In this document: positions 1 through 12,262 of the stretch, one piece after another | Numbering within the stretch: the first letter of the stretch is position 1 | Layout: the number at the start of each line of letters is the position of its first letter | NCBI GenBank assembly: GCA_963989385.1 | Contig: OZ022498.1 | Span: forward strand, 6,517,501-6,581,500 | Direction: 5' to 3' | Length of the DNA: 64,000 nt | DNA from: Ctena decussata | Taxonomy: Eukaryota; Mollusca; Bivalvia; Lucinida; Lucinidae | Notes under the pieces: generated by a model | Databases searched by the model: none | The model's input: only the letters and a program-made list of their open reading frames with translations | Told to the model about the DNA's origin: nothing | Position numbers and translations under genes: made by a program

Positions 1-68
1 ACTGATTAAAAGATCATTTTCTCACGTTTATAAACAGCAGATAAGAAGTTTCTTCAGCCATATTAAAT

Positions 69-298
69 GAACACGAGAAAACCAACAATGTGGTTGTGCG
101 TCCAGCGAAGAATCAGCTCAGCCTGGGCATCCGCTAAGTTCGATTAGACTCTTCCTTAAGTACTCAAAGGGTAGCTAAGAGTCTAAGCTATCTCCATGCG
201 GACAGCGAAGACTCTGGTCAGACTGGGCGGATGCCCAGGCTGATCTGAGTCTGTGCTGGGCGCACAACCACTTTGTTGGTTTTCTCGTGTCGCGGCTC
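69..298. mobile_element. Palindromic mini-element, copy a (GAGCCGCGACACGAG family)
   Basis: An imperfect palindrome of about 230 bp whose arms carry the phrases AACACGAGAAAACCAACA (left) and TGTTGGTTTTCTCGTGTCGC (right). The interior is two inverted stretches built on CAGCCTGGGCATCCGC and ACTCTGATCAGACTG-like words. AAAT flanks both sides (65-68 and 299-302) and reads as a 4-bp target duplication. The left end has lost part of the GCCGCGACACG start. It contains no ORF, so it is a non-autonomous, fold-back or MITE-like element. Six further copies lie in this window. Confidence 0.8.
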
Positions 299-302
299 AA
301 AT

Positions 303-1590
303 GTTTTTGCTTGACATAAGTATGACACTTATTTACGTACTACTTGAACTCCAATTAATATTTCTCCTCACAAATTAACCTCGAATATTTATTTACGTCG
401 ATGTTAAGATTTTCAAAGCATGACATTTCTTATGTATACGATTCTATCTGATGCTAGCTTAAAACAGATGATGCTAAACCAAGTGAATTTTTACTGCTTA
501 AGGGTCGTCCAAAAACTAACAGAATAGTTAAAGTTGAAGCAACCTATGCATTTTTCTGACTGGTTTTTACATCATTTCGGGAAATTTTCAGCGGATTCGA
601 CTTTTAATATTTGTGCTGAACAGCTATTACAAGTACACTTAATACACATTTACCACTTAAATAATCAAAATTTGATTGTTATTCCTTGCGCGTGTTTAGA
701 TTCGAAAAAAAAACAAAACAAATAAAAACAGCTTTACTTGTTTTAACTAGGCTTCTACTTAATATCAGCCTGAAACACCTGATGCCTCACCGTCTAAACT
801 GGAGGTCAACTAAGACACTTTAAAAGGGGTTTTAAGGCAAATGGTATACATTTCTGAGAAGTAGCTCTGCCATATGCATTTTGCGGCTCTCGTCGGTTCG
901 GGTCAACTCTCCAGGGAAAGAAATAGCTCTTCAAAATGCAAACCATTACCTTCACGGGCACACTTCATTTAAGAAAGGTTACGTTCTCCAGTCAAGCAAG
1001 CAGGAAGTCACAAAAGTTCGTCTCGTTTGTATAAATGTCGGTAAAATTCATTCATGTATGTCATGCCTACACATCTTAAATTCAAGGGCTGCACAGATTC
1101 TGGTCATTTATCAGCGTGCATAAAATGTTCTGACAACAAAGCCTGATTAATCAAGGGTTACAACCTACGTCACAGTGCTGACGTCATAATCGTTTTATCA
1201 GCGACCATCATGATCTTAATAAGATAAATATTTTACATATATTTAAAGTTTGGCAAACACTGAAACAACCAAATTACTAGTCGATGTTTTGGACTCAGAT
1301 GTCCACATCAAAATTGTAGTGAGATGTTTCATAATTTCACACCTTTTGAAGAGTAATGTCCTATATATCTGGACCATATAGACATGCAAGAACCTTATCG
1401 CCGTATAATCTTGTGTTAAAATACTGTCTCAAACGTTACATACGGAAAGTCTGTCAGAGTTTCTTCAAAATGGCCGTCGAATGATTAATTTCGGCATGCG
1501 CGCTATGATGTAGGTTGTTTGTTACTCCTGTTAATGAACATTGATAAATTGGTGTTTTAACATTCGTTTTCCATCTATTAGGTCTTTGGT
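303..1590. other. Unannotated AT-rich spacer
   Basis: I see no recognisable gene, repeat or element end here. Short open frames are present but show no domain, splice pattern or similarity to the other coding remains in the window. Confidence 0.5.
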
Positions 1591-1635
1591 GAAATTTCCA
1601 TGAAAAAGCTTGAAATAGGTTTAGATTCGAATATA

Positions 1636-2400
1636 AATATGATGTACTACTCTCTTGTTGAGGCACTCCAGCAAGTGGTTTTTCGAAGTTTATACTTAAA
1701 GGATAAAGAAACAGCAAATTCCACTTACATGGTTCAGTTTACTACCATTTCTCGTAGTCAGATTTGTCCAGTAGAGTTTTTGAAATTCATTGGGATGCTC
1801 TCAAGCTTGGAAAGTAATCTCTTGCAATGTATTTTTTTCAGTTTCATAATGGCGGCCTCAAGATAACCATTATTGCTGTAGGGATGGCATGTTTCAAGCA
1901 CATTCTTGAAAATTGCCATTTCATATAAAATTAACATGAAATCAGTTCAGAAGAATTTATGCTTATATCTTATAGCAGTTATTTTCATAAGTAATATCTT
2001 TTTAGAAAACAAAAAGATGCATAAGTGTAGCTGACACTGTAAACAACCCTTTGCTGAAATGGTCATATTCCAAAACAGATCAGGTGATTAATGATGACAT
2101 CATTTCTGTTGTGATGTCACAATGGGTGGTTCCCAGCTTTATTAAAATTAAAATGAACCTCATCAAAGGCTGGAAACCAGAAGGAATATTTTTACTATTG
2201 GAAAACCCACCTCCAAACAAAAAAAGATAAAAATAGACAAAAGAGGTCATGCAATATGCTGCAAGTCAGTATCTAGCTACGAGAAATGGTTTTGGGTATG
2301 TTAAACCTAAAAGTTTGATATTTAAGCATCTTTAAAGAAAAAAGTTCCACTAAAAACCACTTGCTGGAGTGCCTCAACAAGAGAGTAGTTGTTTGCTCTA
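1636..2400. repeat. Inverted repeat pair about 600 bp apart
   Basis: The words around TTGTTGAGGCACTCCAGCAA at about 1655-1680 recur inverted at about 2350-2396. Weaker similarity continues as far as the shared word ACCATTTCTCGTAG, giving arms of roughly 130 bp. The right arm abuts a dispersed repeat at about 2390. This could be a decayed element or a local inverted duplication; no target duplication was found. Confidence 0.55.
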
Positions 2401-2960
2401 TCAGCATGAAATATTTTATCGTGAAGCATCGCTGCAAACTTCTCGCTAAAGTTTCTTCATTGTATATGATCGTGATTGGCCGGCTTTGAAACATTAAAAC
2501 GTCTTTGAATTTCTCATAAAAACGATTTGAAAAATGACCTACTTTCGATTTTACAAGTTTCATGACATGGTAAAAATACAAGGTACAAAAGGTAACAATA
2601 CAAGGTACAGGAGATATAAATACAATGTACAGTTGTTTACTAGTTGATAAAAATACAATGTAAGGCATGGCTCTCATTCTTTGTCTCGCTGTTGTGTGAG
2701 TTAATTGCCCAACGGGGAACCAGAAACAAAAACCGTATTTTTACCGAGAAACCTGTCAAGTTTTATTCAAAACACCTTATTCCTTCTTTTTTGCCAGTTA
2801 TATGACACAAAAAGCACAGCAATCGACATTTTATCATCAGTTCTGCCAGCTGTACCAATTTTATAAGGATTTGTGCTTCGACGATTTTTACTACTGATAG
2901 GACTATGGAGACTTTAATTGATTCCCATAATATTGAAACCAATTTTAGTAAAAGTCAGAC
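2390..2960. repeat. Dispersed repeat, first copy (paired with 20490-21050)
   Basis: About 570 bp that recurs in the same orientation at about 20490-21050, with the same order of phrases: CTCTATCAGCATGAA, ATTTTATCGTGAAG, CGTGATTGGCC, AATGACCTACTT, TACAAGGTACAGGAGATA, AAAAAGCAC and GACGATTTTTAC. The first ~120 bp also occur a third time at about 19985-20100. No coding capacity is evident. The family is unidentified. Confidence 0.7.
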
Positions 2961-3059
2961 ACGGGTTTCACGACATCCAATTATTCTTAAAAGTTCAGCG
3001 ACCACTAAGTGTCCTTGAGCCATGAGTTGAGAAAACCTGTGACTGGAGTAAATTCGTTT

Positions 3060-3250
3060 TTTTTTAATATACCAGTTTGAGACACATCATGTGTTTTCCA
3101 ACAATGTGGCAGTTTTGGCATGTGTTCCTTAAGCTTTACACCGAGTGCTGGCTGTCTGGTTTGGGCCAGTTCCATAGATGGCTGATGTGACAAGTGAAGG
3201 CTCTTGATCTGATTGAACTGCCTTTCAACAATGCCAGATTTTTAGACCAT
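3060..3250. repeat. Fragment of ACATCATGTG/CAACAATGTGGCA element
   Basis: Contains CACATCATGTGTTTTCCAAC followed by AATGTGGCAGTTTTGGCATG, matching the ends of the better-preserved palindromic element at about 57117-57350. It also shares its inner words CTGATGTGACAAG and AAGGCTCT. Probably a degraded second copy. Confidence 0.5.
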
Positions 3251-3370
3251 GTTCTGGCTCGTTTATGCATATCTGCCGACATATTGTCAAGGTGCAACCA
3301 CTAATGGTTTGATAGATTTATATGCCCACACCACTGGGAGAGCGATGGGGCCTTTAAATACTAAAACTGC

Positions 3371-3496
3371 GTACGGGTATTCAAAGAAGCGACTGCAATT
3401 ATGCCCTCTGGTCAAGAGTCTCATTTCACCCCCGTACGGGTATTCAAAGAAGCGACTGCATTAATGCACTTTGGTCAAGAGAGGCTAATTCACCTC
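3371..3496. repeat. 63-bp tandem duplication
   Basis: GTACGGGTATTCAAAGAAGC occurs at 3371 and again at 3434, followed each time by GACTGCA and a TGGTCAAGAG stretch, so two units of 63 bp lie head to tail. Because 63 is a multiple of three it makes a repeated peptide in a short chance ORF, which I do not call as a gene. Confidence 0.8.
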
Positions 3497-4774
3497 TGGT
3501 ATCCATTTTGAAAAGCATTTAAAATTCAAATAGTCCTAACAAAGCTTTTCGCGTAATTAGGAGCAATATAAAATAAACAAAGATGTATATTTCTGGCTGC
3601 TTTGAAAATAAACAAAGGTTTAGTTATTAAAATAATCTTCTAAGCTGGTAGCCGACAAACCAGATGGGGCTTAAGTCATTGACCGCTGAGTAAATGACGG
3701 TTATTTACTACCGTGTTCAGATAGTTTTTTGTTTTATAAAAAATTGGAACCATAAATACCTATCAAGTAACTATAAAAGTGGTTAGAATCTGATGTAATC
3801 GAACTTAACATCCCACTTATACCGAAAAAGTTCTAAAACATGAGACAGCTGAATTAACTAATTTCTAAACGTGTTTGAATTGGACTTGAATACCAAAGTT
3901 GCAGAATCAGAGAGAAAGCACTGGTGATACCCACAGGGACAATTGTCAACCAACAGTGATGCATGTATGGGTCAAGTGTTCTGTAATGTAAAAATTACCC
4001 ATACTAAATTTACTGTGACAGATGACTGGGGGTTACGTTGAAAATTAAGGGATATGTTGAACAAACTTGACTCTGCGTCTTTCAAAGTAATTAATATTTT
4101 ACATGATAGATACTGGGTATGAATAACCGTATTTATAATGATAGCGGTCATTGACTCCGAAATGTCCGGTTCTCTGCTACTAGCCTAGGTAGAGGTTATA
4201 GATACAGCTGTAAGTCTAGCTTTCTAGGTCTTATTTCTATACAGAACTGTAATTTCTTAAGTGTAGAGCAATATATCATGTTGTTAGGACACGTAATAAA
4301 ATTTTGAATAAATCAATCTTATTCTCGAGAATGATGGAGGATGCACCACAGACGATCTAGTTTCTATACCAGAAGAGTGTGACCAAATCTTGTAATAAAG
4401 ATAAGTTTCCTCTTTCATGATTATGGATTGTGCCATTATCAATCAGCCAGTGACCTTTGGTAGTGAGGCTACAAATCTTATCTTTTGTAACAGCGCTAGT
4501 TACGTATATTGTATGCTAATACAATTACAAGCCGATATCCGATGGACACTGAATTAGGCCTCATGATGAATTTCGATAAAAACGCCAATACTGGACATAT
4601 TTGTAAAGACTCGATAAACACAGCTAACGGAATGTTAGACATTTAAGTCTTGGCCACACATGCGTTTAATAACATAGATTAACAGTCTTAGAAACAACTT
4701 GCTTGAACGTACTTTTACGTACTTACAGCTGTAGCGTGTATAAAACTTGGGAGAGCCATGAGTGGCTTTTTTAT
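3497..4774. other. Unannotated AT-rich spacer
   Basis: No gene or element end recognised. A word GCTTGAACGTACTTTTACGT near 4703 resembles the GTACTTTA-rich inverted repeat at 5090-5370. Confidence 0.45.
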
Positions 4775-5036
4775 TGATTTGATGCTTAACGTCCGCGGTA
4801 AACAACTATGGTCATGTCGGGACGGTCAGTTACCCTAACCACACTATTCCTGGGCAGGCTTAGACCTCCTAAGCGGTTAACCAGTACTAAGTGCACATAC
4901 TTTCGCCAGTAACTGACAACTGCCCTTCTTGAATCAACGGAAGGAGAAACGAAAGTATGTGGCCAGACCGGATTTCGGACCCAGGACCTCTGACTTACCA
5001 GTCAGGTGCCCTACCGATTGCGCTACGCGGCCCACC
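4775..5036 (-). mobile_element. tRNA-derived SINE, full-length copy
   Basis: Read on the minus strand it begins with a tRNA-like head. An A-box-like TAGCGCAATCGG lies at 5025-5014 and a B-box-like GGGTCCGAAATCC at 4982-4970, about 32 bp apart. The head is followed by a body containing TTTACCGCGGACGTTAAGC and ends near TCAAATCAA. A second copy at 46245-46464 matches the body almost throughout. The spacing and order are those of a polymerase III SINE. The CTGAC...GTCAG anticodon-like stem is still visible, but the D arm and acceptor stem are degraded, so this is not a working tRNA gene. Confidence 0.85.
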
Positions 5037-5089
5037 CTAGTGGCGATTTATTTTTGAACATGATCAAAATATAACTACGGGAAGTAGAA

Positions 5090-5371
5090 AATTTTTGAAC
5101 GTGCTATTACGTACTTTAATTGACTATAATCTACTGGATGTGGGGAGAGGGTGTGAGTGGAAGGGATGGGGTACTTCAACTACTTCAAGGTACTCTACTT
5201 CGTATTTTCGAAATAACCTACTTGAATGTACTTTAAAGTACTTTTCTACGACCTATAACGTAGTAGTCGTCACAGTTAACAGAGTGTAGGACAAGCTAAA
5301 GCAGTAATTATGCTAAAGTACATTAATGTACGTTAAAGTACGTTCAAGTAGGTTAATTCGAATTACGTTAA
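5090..5371. repeat. GTACTTTA-rich inverted repeat
   Basis: TTCGAAATAACCTACTTGAA (about 5206) recurs inverted as CAAGTAGGTTAATTCGAATT (about 5344), with arms full of GTACTTTAAAGTAC-type words. Isolated similar words at 5090-5115 and 4703-4730 suggest a larger broken element around the SINE. Confidence 0.55.
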
Positions 5372-5672
5372 GGCATGTGTAACCCAGGCTTTAACTGACC
5401 GTTCCAAGGCGGTAGTTCTGTTGTGGTTCTTTGTTGCCTGTTTTTGGTGTCAGAGTTTCTGTGATGTTTTACCTTATGTATGTTATTATTATTTTTGGTT
5501 CGGTTTGGGTTGCTGAGTGGCCACCTTTTGGGAACAAGCTGCTCACTCGGTTGGCCATATGTTCTCTGTATCTTGATTATTTGTAATCTTAGTTGTTTCC
5601 AACTATGGTTTGAGGGCTGGATTTGGATTTTGATTGTTTCAATTCCTGGTCTTTGCATACTTTTTACTTTTA
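5372..5672 (+). mobile_element. Retroelement tail, copy A (5'-truncated)
   Basis: Starts near the family phrase TGACCGTTCCAAGGCGGTAG and runs through GGTTGCTGAGTGGCCACC and AACAAGCTGCTCACTCGG to the shared 3' terminus GCATACTTTTTACTTTT. Copies B (21855-22070) and C (47818-49593, minus) match closely. Only the tail remains, with no RT sequence. The fixed 3' end and variable 5' end are what target-primed reverse transcription leaves. Open frames on both strands here are incidental. Confidence 0.8.
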
Positions 5673-6057
5673 AGGTGGATGGGTAAACCTCCATGATATT
5701 CAGTCATTTTTTCAAATATTTACAACTTTAGTGTCTTCCTGATTGCTTTCCTGGATTTACATAGGGTTCTCAATTGAATTTATCTTGAAAGAATTAAGGG
5801 AGCAAACGCTTTTGTGAACAAAGTGGGATATATATTGTCTTGATGAAAATGAGCCGAGCAAAGTTTCATTTATCTTATAAAGTCTTTCATGTTCTGAGCT
5901 TCACTTCTTCACAAATGGTTACCAGTAAATTTAAGTTGATGTATGATGGTCTTGTAATCTGAATTTGAGAGACTTGATTAAAATATAATAAAAACGAAGC
6001 GAATTAAAGTTTCGTCTAGAACATGTCTGTGTAATATTTCAAGTCAGTGCGGAGGAT
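5673..6057. other. Unannotated spacer
   Basis: AT-rich; no gene or element recognised between retroelement tail A and palindromic element b. Confidence 0.4.
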
Positions 6058-6061
6058 AAAT

Positions 6062-6272
6062 GAGCCGCGACACGAGAAAACCAACAAAGTGGCTGTCGCC
6101 TCAGCCTGGGCATCATCCTAATCTGATCAGAGTCTTCGCTAAGCGCTTTAAGGGTAGGTAAGGATCTGCTACCTCCATATGGACAGCGAAGACTCTGATC
6201 AGACTGGACAGGCTGATCTGAGTCTGAGCTGAGCGCACAACCACTTTGTTTATTTTTATCGTGTCGCGCCTC
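6062..6272. mobile_element. Palindromic mini-element, copy b
   Basis: Begins GAGCCGCGACACGAGAAAAC and ends ATCGTGTCGCGCCTC, with AAAT on both sides (6058-6061 and 6273-6276). It is 211 bp, about 25 bp shorter than the best copies because the left arm has lost the segment after GTGGCTGT. Non-coding member of the family seen at 69, 21793, 39804, 42962, 59034 and 59320. Confidence 0.85.
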
Positions 6273-6276
6273 AAAT

Positions 6277-8099
6277 TTAATTAAAAATTAGAGAAGAGGC
6301 CATGCATATGTGCCACGCGTATGTGCAGCGCTGAACAAGTGAGAGTTTTAAGTTTTATCACCTCACGTCTGACCCTTTGTTGATATGCTAAAAGCAGCAC
6401 AGACGCGTTGCACGAATCATATAAATTGTCTGTCTTTCTAGAAATCATTTGTTATACCCGGAAAAAAAGAAGAAAAAAAAAAACAACAACAAAAAACTGC
6501 CGGATCTGTTTGATATAAGGTCTATTCACTGCGAGTAGAGAACTGGGAAATAGCATATTTATACTGACAAGAAATCCTTGTATTTCTTTGCTGAGAATGT
6601 ACTATAATATTATAAGATTGTAGCTGTTTTGAGATATTAAATATATACTATGCAAAATATATTTAGCAAATTTTTATATTTTGCATTTTTTTTTCATTAC
6701 TGAAGTGCAACATTGAGCGAAATTAAATTGCATAGAAGAGAACCGTAGTTGGGGCTTAGGATACAATGGGATTACAGAAGCCATCTTTAAAAACGATATT
6801 GGAGAAAAGCGATAAGCGCGGAAGGGGTCATTAGCCGAAATTCGCACCCATTGAAAAACAACATAAAAATGGCAAGCATGTGATTTTTTGTACGGTCTTT
6901 CTCATCATTTTCATGCCCAGTTTTCTAGTCAAAGATATTGAATGTGCAAAAGATATGGTTAAGCGTAACATCTGACGAATCTTAGCATGCACAATTGACG
7001 TTAAAACGTTATAATTCGGTCCAGTATGCAATGATTCACGGGTGCTTCAGTTCAATGCAGAATCAAACCCGAGAAAAACCAATAGGCTAAAATAAAAGGT
7101 CACACCATGATTAATTCAACTGTGAAGTTTCTTCATTGGAGTGTAACGTAACTGCGAGAAAATGTTGACGTTAGTCTGCGACTTTTGACTCATGCTCAGT
7201 AACCGGGAAGATTTTTCTTTCTAAATTGTTTACGTTATCATATTGGTGGATACCCAACAAATATACACTCGAAAGGGATTCAAGAAATACCGATTAAAAA
7301 CAACTTTTTAAGACGATAACGTAAAAACGAGGGAAAACGTCAAATTTTCGAACTTTGTAAACCTCATACTCGTAGCATATTCAAATGTTTTAGAGCGTTT
7401 TCGTTTATTTTAACAACAAACCAGCCGCCTCATTATGGTTTTGTCTTTTATACATGATCAAAAATGTCCTTCAGATACAACTGTCATAAAAAATGACGTC
7501 ACGGTAGTTCAAATGCTACAATTGAGCTATTTTGAATATTTTACCTGCCAGTCCATCTCGATTGATCGGCCTTTGTAACTTTATGCAATATAGTGACAAT
7601 AAAATCCTAATATGGTAGATCTGACACATACAAAACAAATGCTATATTTACTGTGCATAGTATACAAATGAAAAAATCTATTTGATGGTCATTTATATAT
7701 TCTTGACCTTTAGGGTTTATTAAGTCCGCTGAAAATATTTTTCGGCCGAAAATAATGGCAAAGTTATTGTGTACAATCCTTTAGAAAGGGGAAGTTCCAC
7801 TCTATAGGAAATTTACATAAGGTCTGCCCACGCACCGAATTCCATAATATTATGCATAGTGATTGTCTATGACATTACTATTGCCTTTATGAAATTTTTG
7901 CTGATCCATCTATTTTAATTTTAAATTACAACATTTTAATTGGATGGTATGCAAAAAATAGGGGCACCCCAGTTTCAAGCAGCCCGAAGCTGTAGGATTT
8001 TTTAATTTCTGGTCCTATTTAGTCTCAAAATGATTCCTAGTAATTCGTGATTATGTATGTACCACGTTTGTATTCAAATGTATACCATAAAACTTTCCA
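6277..8099. other. Unannotated AT-rich spacer
   Basis: Includes an A-rich run near 6467-6497. No coding domain, element terminus or tandem structure recognised. Confidence 0.45.
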
Positions 8100-9940
8100 T
8101 ATTAATTTTTGTTTGTAAATGCCCCCAAATTTCAGCTCCATAAAATTTTTTGAAGAAATTAAATTTTCGTTTTGACTATGTTGCAGTTCTTGTCAACCTT
8201 TCAAATTAATATGAAATCAGACCATACATGTGTTAATTATAATTATAAATTTTCTTGAAAATTGAAAACCGGTAACATAATTTTTTGGAATGATGAATGT
8301 TAACAGCTGGAAAAAACCCAAAATTTTAGGAATGCATATACATGAAGTTTTGTGATTTTTTGTGCTAATTATTTTTAGTTTTAGTGAATTTTATCATCGA
8401 CTTGCTTCACCAAATCCTTTATTGTCGAGCACGCTTGCGGTGAACGAGACATAGTTGTTACTTCAGTTCGGTGTATGTGCGAATGTGCGTGCGTTCGTGC
8501 ATCCGTCCGGATTTGTCCGGGCCATAACTTCTACATTTATAGATGGATTGCAAAATAATTCGGCACAATTGTTCTCCTTGATAAGTAAAAGTGCCATTTG
8601 AAACATTTATTCAGGTAGGTCCAAGGTCAAGTTCACACGTGAAGGTCAAATGATAAAATTGTCATTAATTGAGCTTGTCCGGGCAATAACTTCTACATTC
8701 ATGGATGGATTTCAAAATAATGTAACACAATGGTTCTCCTTGATGGGTAAAAGTGTTATTTGAAACATTTGGCCAGGTAGATCCAAGGTCAAGGTTACAC
8801 TTAAAGGTCAAATGATAAAATTGTCATAAATTGAGCTTGTCCGGGCCATAACTTTTACACCTATGAATGGATTTCAAAATAATTCGGCACATTTGTTTTC
8901 CTTGATAAGTAGAAGTGCCATTTGAATCAATTGGTCAGGTAGGTCCAAGGTCAAGTTCACACTTGAAGGTCAAATGATGAAATTGTCATAAATTGAACTT
9001 GTCCGGGCCATAACTTCTACACTTATTTATGGAATTCAAAATAATTGGACACAATTGTACTCCTTGATGCGTAGAAGTGCAATTTGTAATATTTAGTCGG
9101 GTAGATCCAAGGTCAAGGTTACACTTGAAGGTCTAATGATATAATGGTCATAAATTGAGCTTATCCGGGGCATTTTTGCTATTTTATGCACGGATTTTAA
9201 AATAATTGGGCACAGTCGTTCCCCTTCTTAATGAGTAGAAGTGCTATTCAAAACATATGTTCAGGTAGGTTGAAGGTCAAGGTCATTTGTGAAAGTCAAA
9301 TGATACCATGGTCATAAATAGAGCTTGTCCAGACCATTTCTTCTATATTTACGGATGAATTTCAAAATTATTTGGCAGTTGTCCTCCTTGATGATTAGAA
9401 GTGTCATGTGAATCATTTATTCTGGTAGGTCCAAGGTCAAGGTCACACTAGAAGGTTAAATGATAAAACTGTTGAGCTTGTCCCAGCTATTACTTCTATC
9501 TTTATGCATGGATTTCGAAATAATTTGGCACAGTTGGTCTCCTTGATTACTAAAAATTTGAAATATTTATTCTGGTAGGTCCAGTGGTGTATTCATTTTT
9601 CTTTATACACTGTCAAGTGGTCGGAGTTAGTTTAGTTTTCCATTCATTCCCCAGACAAAGTTGATCAATATATCTGCATATGGATTTTTTTACTATGATT
9701 GTAGTTGAGGTTACTATAAATTTTACTAGAACATGAAGTGTTTCTATGAACATATTAACACTTAAATGTGACATGCATTTTTGTCTAACAAACCACCTTC
9801 ATCTATATCATGCATTATGTGACAATGTTACCGGTTTCCAAATTTCATGAAATTCCTCTGGTATAAAGAGGAAACATATGGGCTATTTTTCAGAAAATTT
9901 CATAGGTTGACACTGACGGGAACAAACATAAATTTTGGGA
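8100..9940. mobile_element. Possible element: inverted flanks around a tandem core
   Basis: The left flank (about 8190-8280) holds GTCAACCTTTCAAATT, then GAAAACCGGTAACATAA. The right flank (about 9825-9935) holds the inverse complements in mirrored order, TGTTACCGGTTTCC then AATTTCATAGGTTGAC. The arms are about 130 bp and clearly diverged. Between them lies the 162-bp array. An element with long terminal inverted repeats and a tandem core is one reading; a Helentron/pearl-like element of bivalves is another. No target duplication was identified. Confidence 0.45.
8515..9590. repeat. 162-bp tandem array, about 6.6 units
   Basis: The anchor GTCCGGGCCATAACTTCTAC (or a variant) starts units at 8515, 8677, 8839, 9001, 9163, 9327 and about 9480. 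Spacing is therefore 162 bp four times, then 164 and 153. Each unit has CAAAATAATT, CTCCTTGAT, AGGTAGGTCCAAGGTCAAG and GAAGGTCAAATGAT. Divergence increases to the right, where the last unit breaks off. Units carry one to three AGGTCA words. The ~160-bp length recalls bivalve BIV160/pearl core repeats, but I cannot align to them here. Confidence 0.9.
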
Positions 9941-12159
9941 TGCTTTTCGGTTTTTAGTAGTTTTAGTGTCGCTTTTAGCCATATTTTCTGACTTAATGTT
10001 TAAAAAAAGCTTTGTTGGCATGTTTGCATAAACATAAATGGAATCAAAGATATCCATATGGAGTCCTTTTACTATTCTAGTTCATATTCTATGAAATTGA
10101 ATAAAGCTGAGGATTTATGATTGATAAACTATAAGGCTGGTATCACAAAAAAACGGGAGTACGTCAGGGTGCTCTCCTGAAATCTTAAAGTCTTTACTGG
10201 GATAGATAAACGCATATTTGTAGTTGTAAGGTTGAGGATAGTAAACATACAAAGTAACAAGAAAATCCATGCGTAGGCAGATTTGGAACCCCCCCCCCCC
10301 TTTTACCGTCTCGTTAACTGAAAAGTCGTTAGTTTTGAACAACTGGGTTAATAAGAAACTTAATTACTATTGCCCTCTAATAAATTTGAACACATAATAT
10401 GCCTTTATATTCAATCCAAGTAAGGCAAACCATTTGCAGAACTTCCTTTTAAAAATGTTCAGTACATCTACACTCGCCTTGCCCCATGTGTCTGGTAAAC
10501 CTTTTATTGCTTTTGGCACAGAACCGGACATTAAATTTTCAACTTTTTGTATACGTCTTACTACCTTAAAGACGTGTCGCATCATTTAATCTTTTCCCAG
10601 ATAATTAATGTCGTGCATCCATATTTCAAGAACAGAGAAATCAATGTTTATGAATCCATAGCCATATGCTCGTATTAATAATTTAAAAAGCTAGTTCTCG
10701 TTCATTCTCTCTCGATAAATATTGTTTTTCAAAAAGTAGAAGCCAAGCTCAGTGACTTTTCCTTCATTTTGTGAAGCTTTTTGATCATTTTCTAAGTCAA
10801 AATAGCTCTTCCTCAACATGACTAATATATTCCTCATGCTGTCAATGGATCAAAGGTGCATTACTGTTTAACGTCGGAGAAATTTGAGAGTAAAGCGAAG
10901 GCCTCTTCATTATTATCTCTTTAAAATCAGTTAGTTTGGTATTATACTGAGGGTAAATATATGGTGGTAAAAGTTCACATAATTATATTCGGCTTTGAAA
11001 AGTATGGGAATGTAAATTGATGCACCATTTCGTCCGTTTTTCCGTAATTCTATAATAATTTTAGTCAAGTTTCTCATCAAAGATTTCTCTTCAGCCACAT
11101 AAGCTAAAGTAATCATATTTTGTATATAGGATAGCCACGATTTGTTAATGTATTGTATCCAGCCTTTCCCTTCTTTTTTCTTCTTTGTGTTTTATCAGTT
11201 TTCTTTCTTTCCTACCAAACAGTTTTTTTTCAGATTTTTCCACAACCACGAAAGCAACACTGGATATGCATTACAAAAAAGAAAAACAGGGCACTTTAGC
11301 ATATCCCAATTTTCATGTACTGCAAAATACTCGGTAAGCAAGAGTAAACTCAATATAGTTCGACGTAAAAAGATATAGAAATGTAGGTATTTTTTGTATA
11401 TATATTTTATCAAGGAAAGATTGTTTTATCAATTTATGGTCAATTAGTGTAATGTAATCTGTTTTTATCAAACATGCGCATACCAGTACCACTTCCAGTT
11501 ACTTAATACATGTAATACGGAACAGGACCCAACGATTGAGAACTGGGTTCTGAGTCGGAGGTTTAAAGGTATACTCCCTCGTATTTCATTACGAAATAAT
11601 CACAAAATTATGAAACTGACTAGTTGTATGCAACATAGTTAAGATTTGTTCAAATTATCTTCAGCGAAAACATCTTTGTTACGGAGGCAGAGACGATATA
11701 TCAATGCATACCCTTCTTGAATATTCATGAATGTTTTGTCGTCATAAATTGATTGACTCCCACAGGCGTTTCTGCAAGCATGTTTTGAATTTAATGATTG
11801 GTGGGGTAAATAAAATTACAATAGCATTAACCTCTAATCTGTGCACGTGAGTTCTTTTCAGCCAATAACTGTCTGAAGTCGATTAAAGAAAGGGCTTAAA
11901 ATTATTCGTGATATAACTTTAACCTGATTAACTTTGATTGCTGGGCGTATCCAGTCTTCATTTTGGCGGGAATGGCGACCCGCTATTGCCGCTCTTTTTG
12001 TGTATTTTCTAATTTCTCCTATTTTCAGTGACGATCACAAATCATAAATTTGGCAGGTAAATGTACTTTTAATAGCAATCATTATCATGCCTAGGATATA
12101 ATCTTTTGTGAGAAATTTAAAAGTTAATAGAAATATTGAGGGTGTAAATCTTTAAAACT
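9941..12159. other. Unannotated AT-rich spacer
   Basis: Holds a poly-C run near 10290-10301. No domain, element end or splice pattern recognised in the short open frames. Confidence 0.45.
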
Positions 12160-12165
12160 TGAGTA

Positions 12166-12262
12166 TAATCTCAAACACAAAATAAAGCACCTGACTGGCT
12201 GCTTCCGAGCATGTGCTCGGAAGCAGCCAATAATTGTGCTTTATTCTGAGTTTGAGAATGCA
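12166..12262. repeat. Near-perfect hairpin, about 45-bp stem
   Basis: GGCTGCTTCCGAGCA is followed at once by its inverse complement TGCTCGGAAGCAGCC (centre about 12217). Outer arms pair CAAACACAAAATAAAGCAC with GTGCTTTATTCTGAGTTTG. A short palindromic mini-element or a cruciform-prone site; non-coding. Confidence 0.8.

Noticed and set aside
3249..3464. Small protein with repeated GYSKKRL
   Set aside because: The repeat is a 63-bp DNA duplication; the frame has no other support.
4960..5036. Functional tRNA gene
   Set aside because: The head has degraded stems and continues into a SINE body repeated at 46.2 kb.
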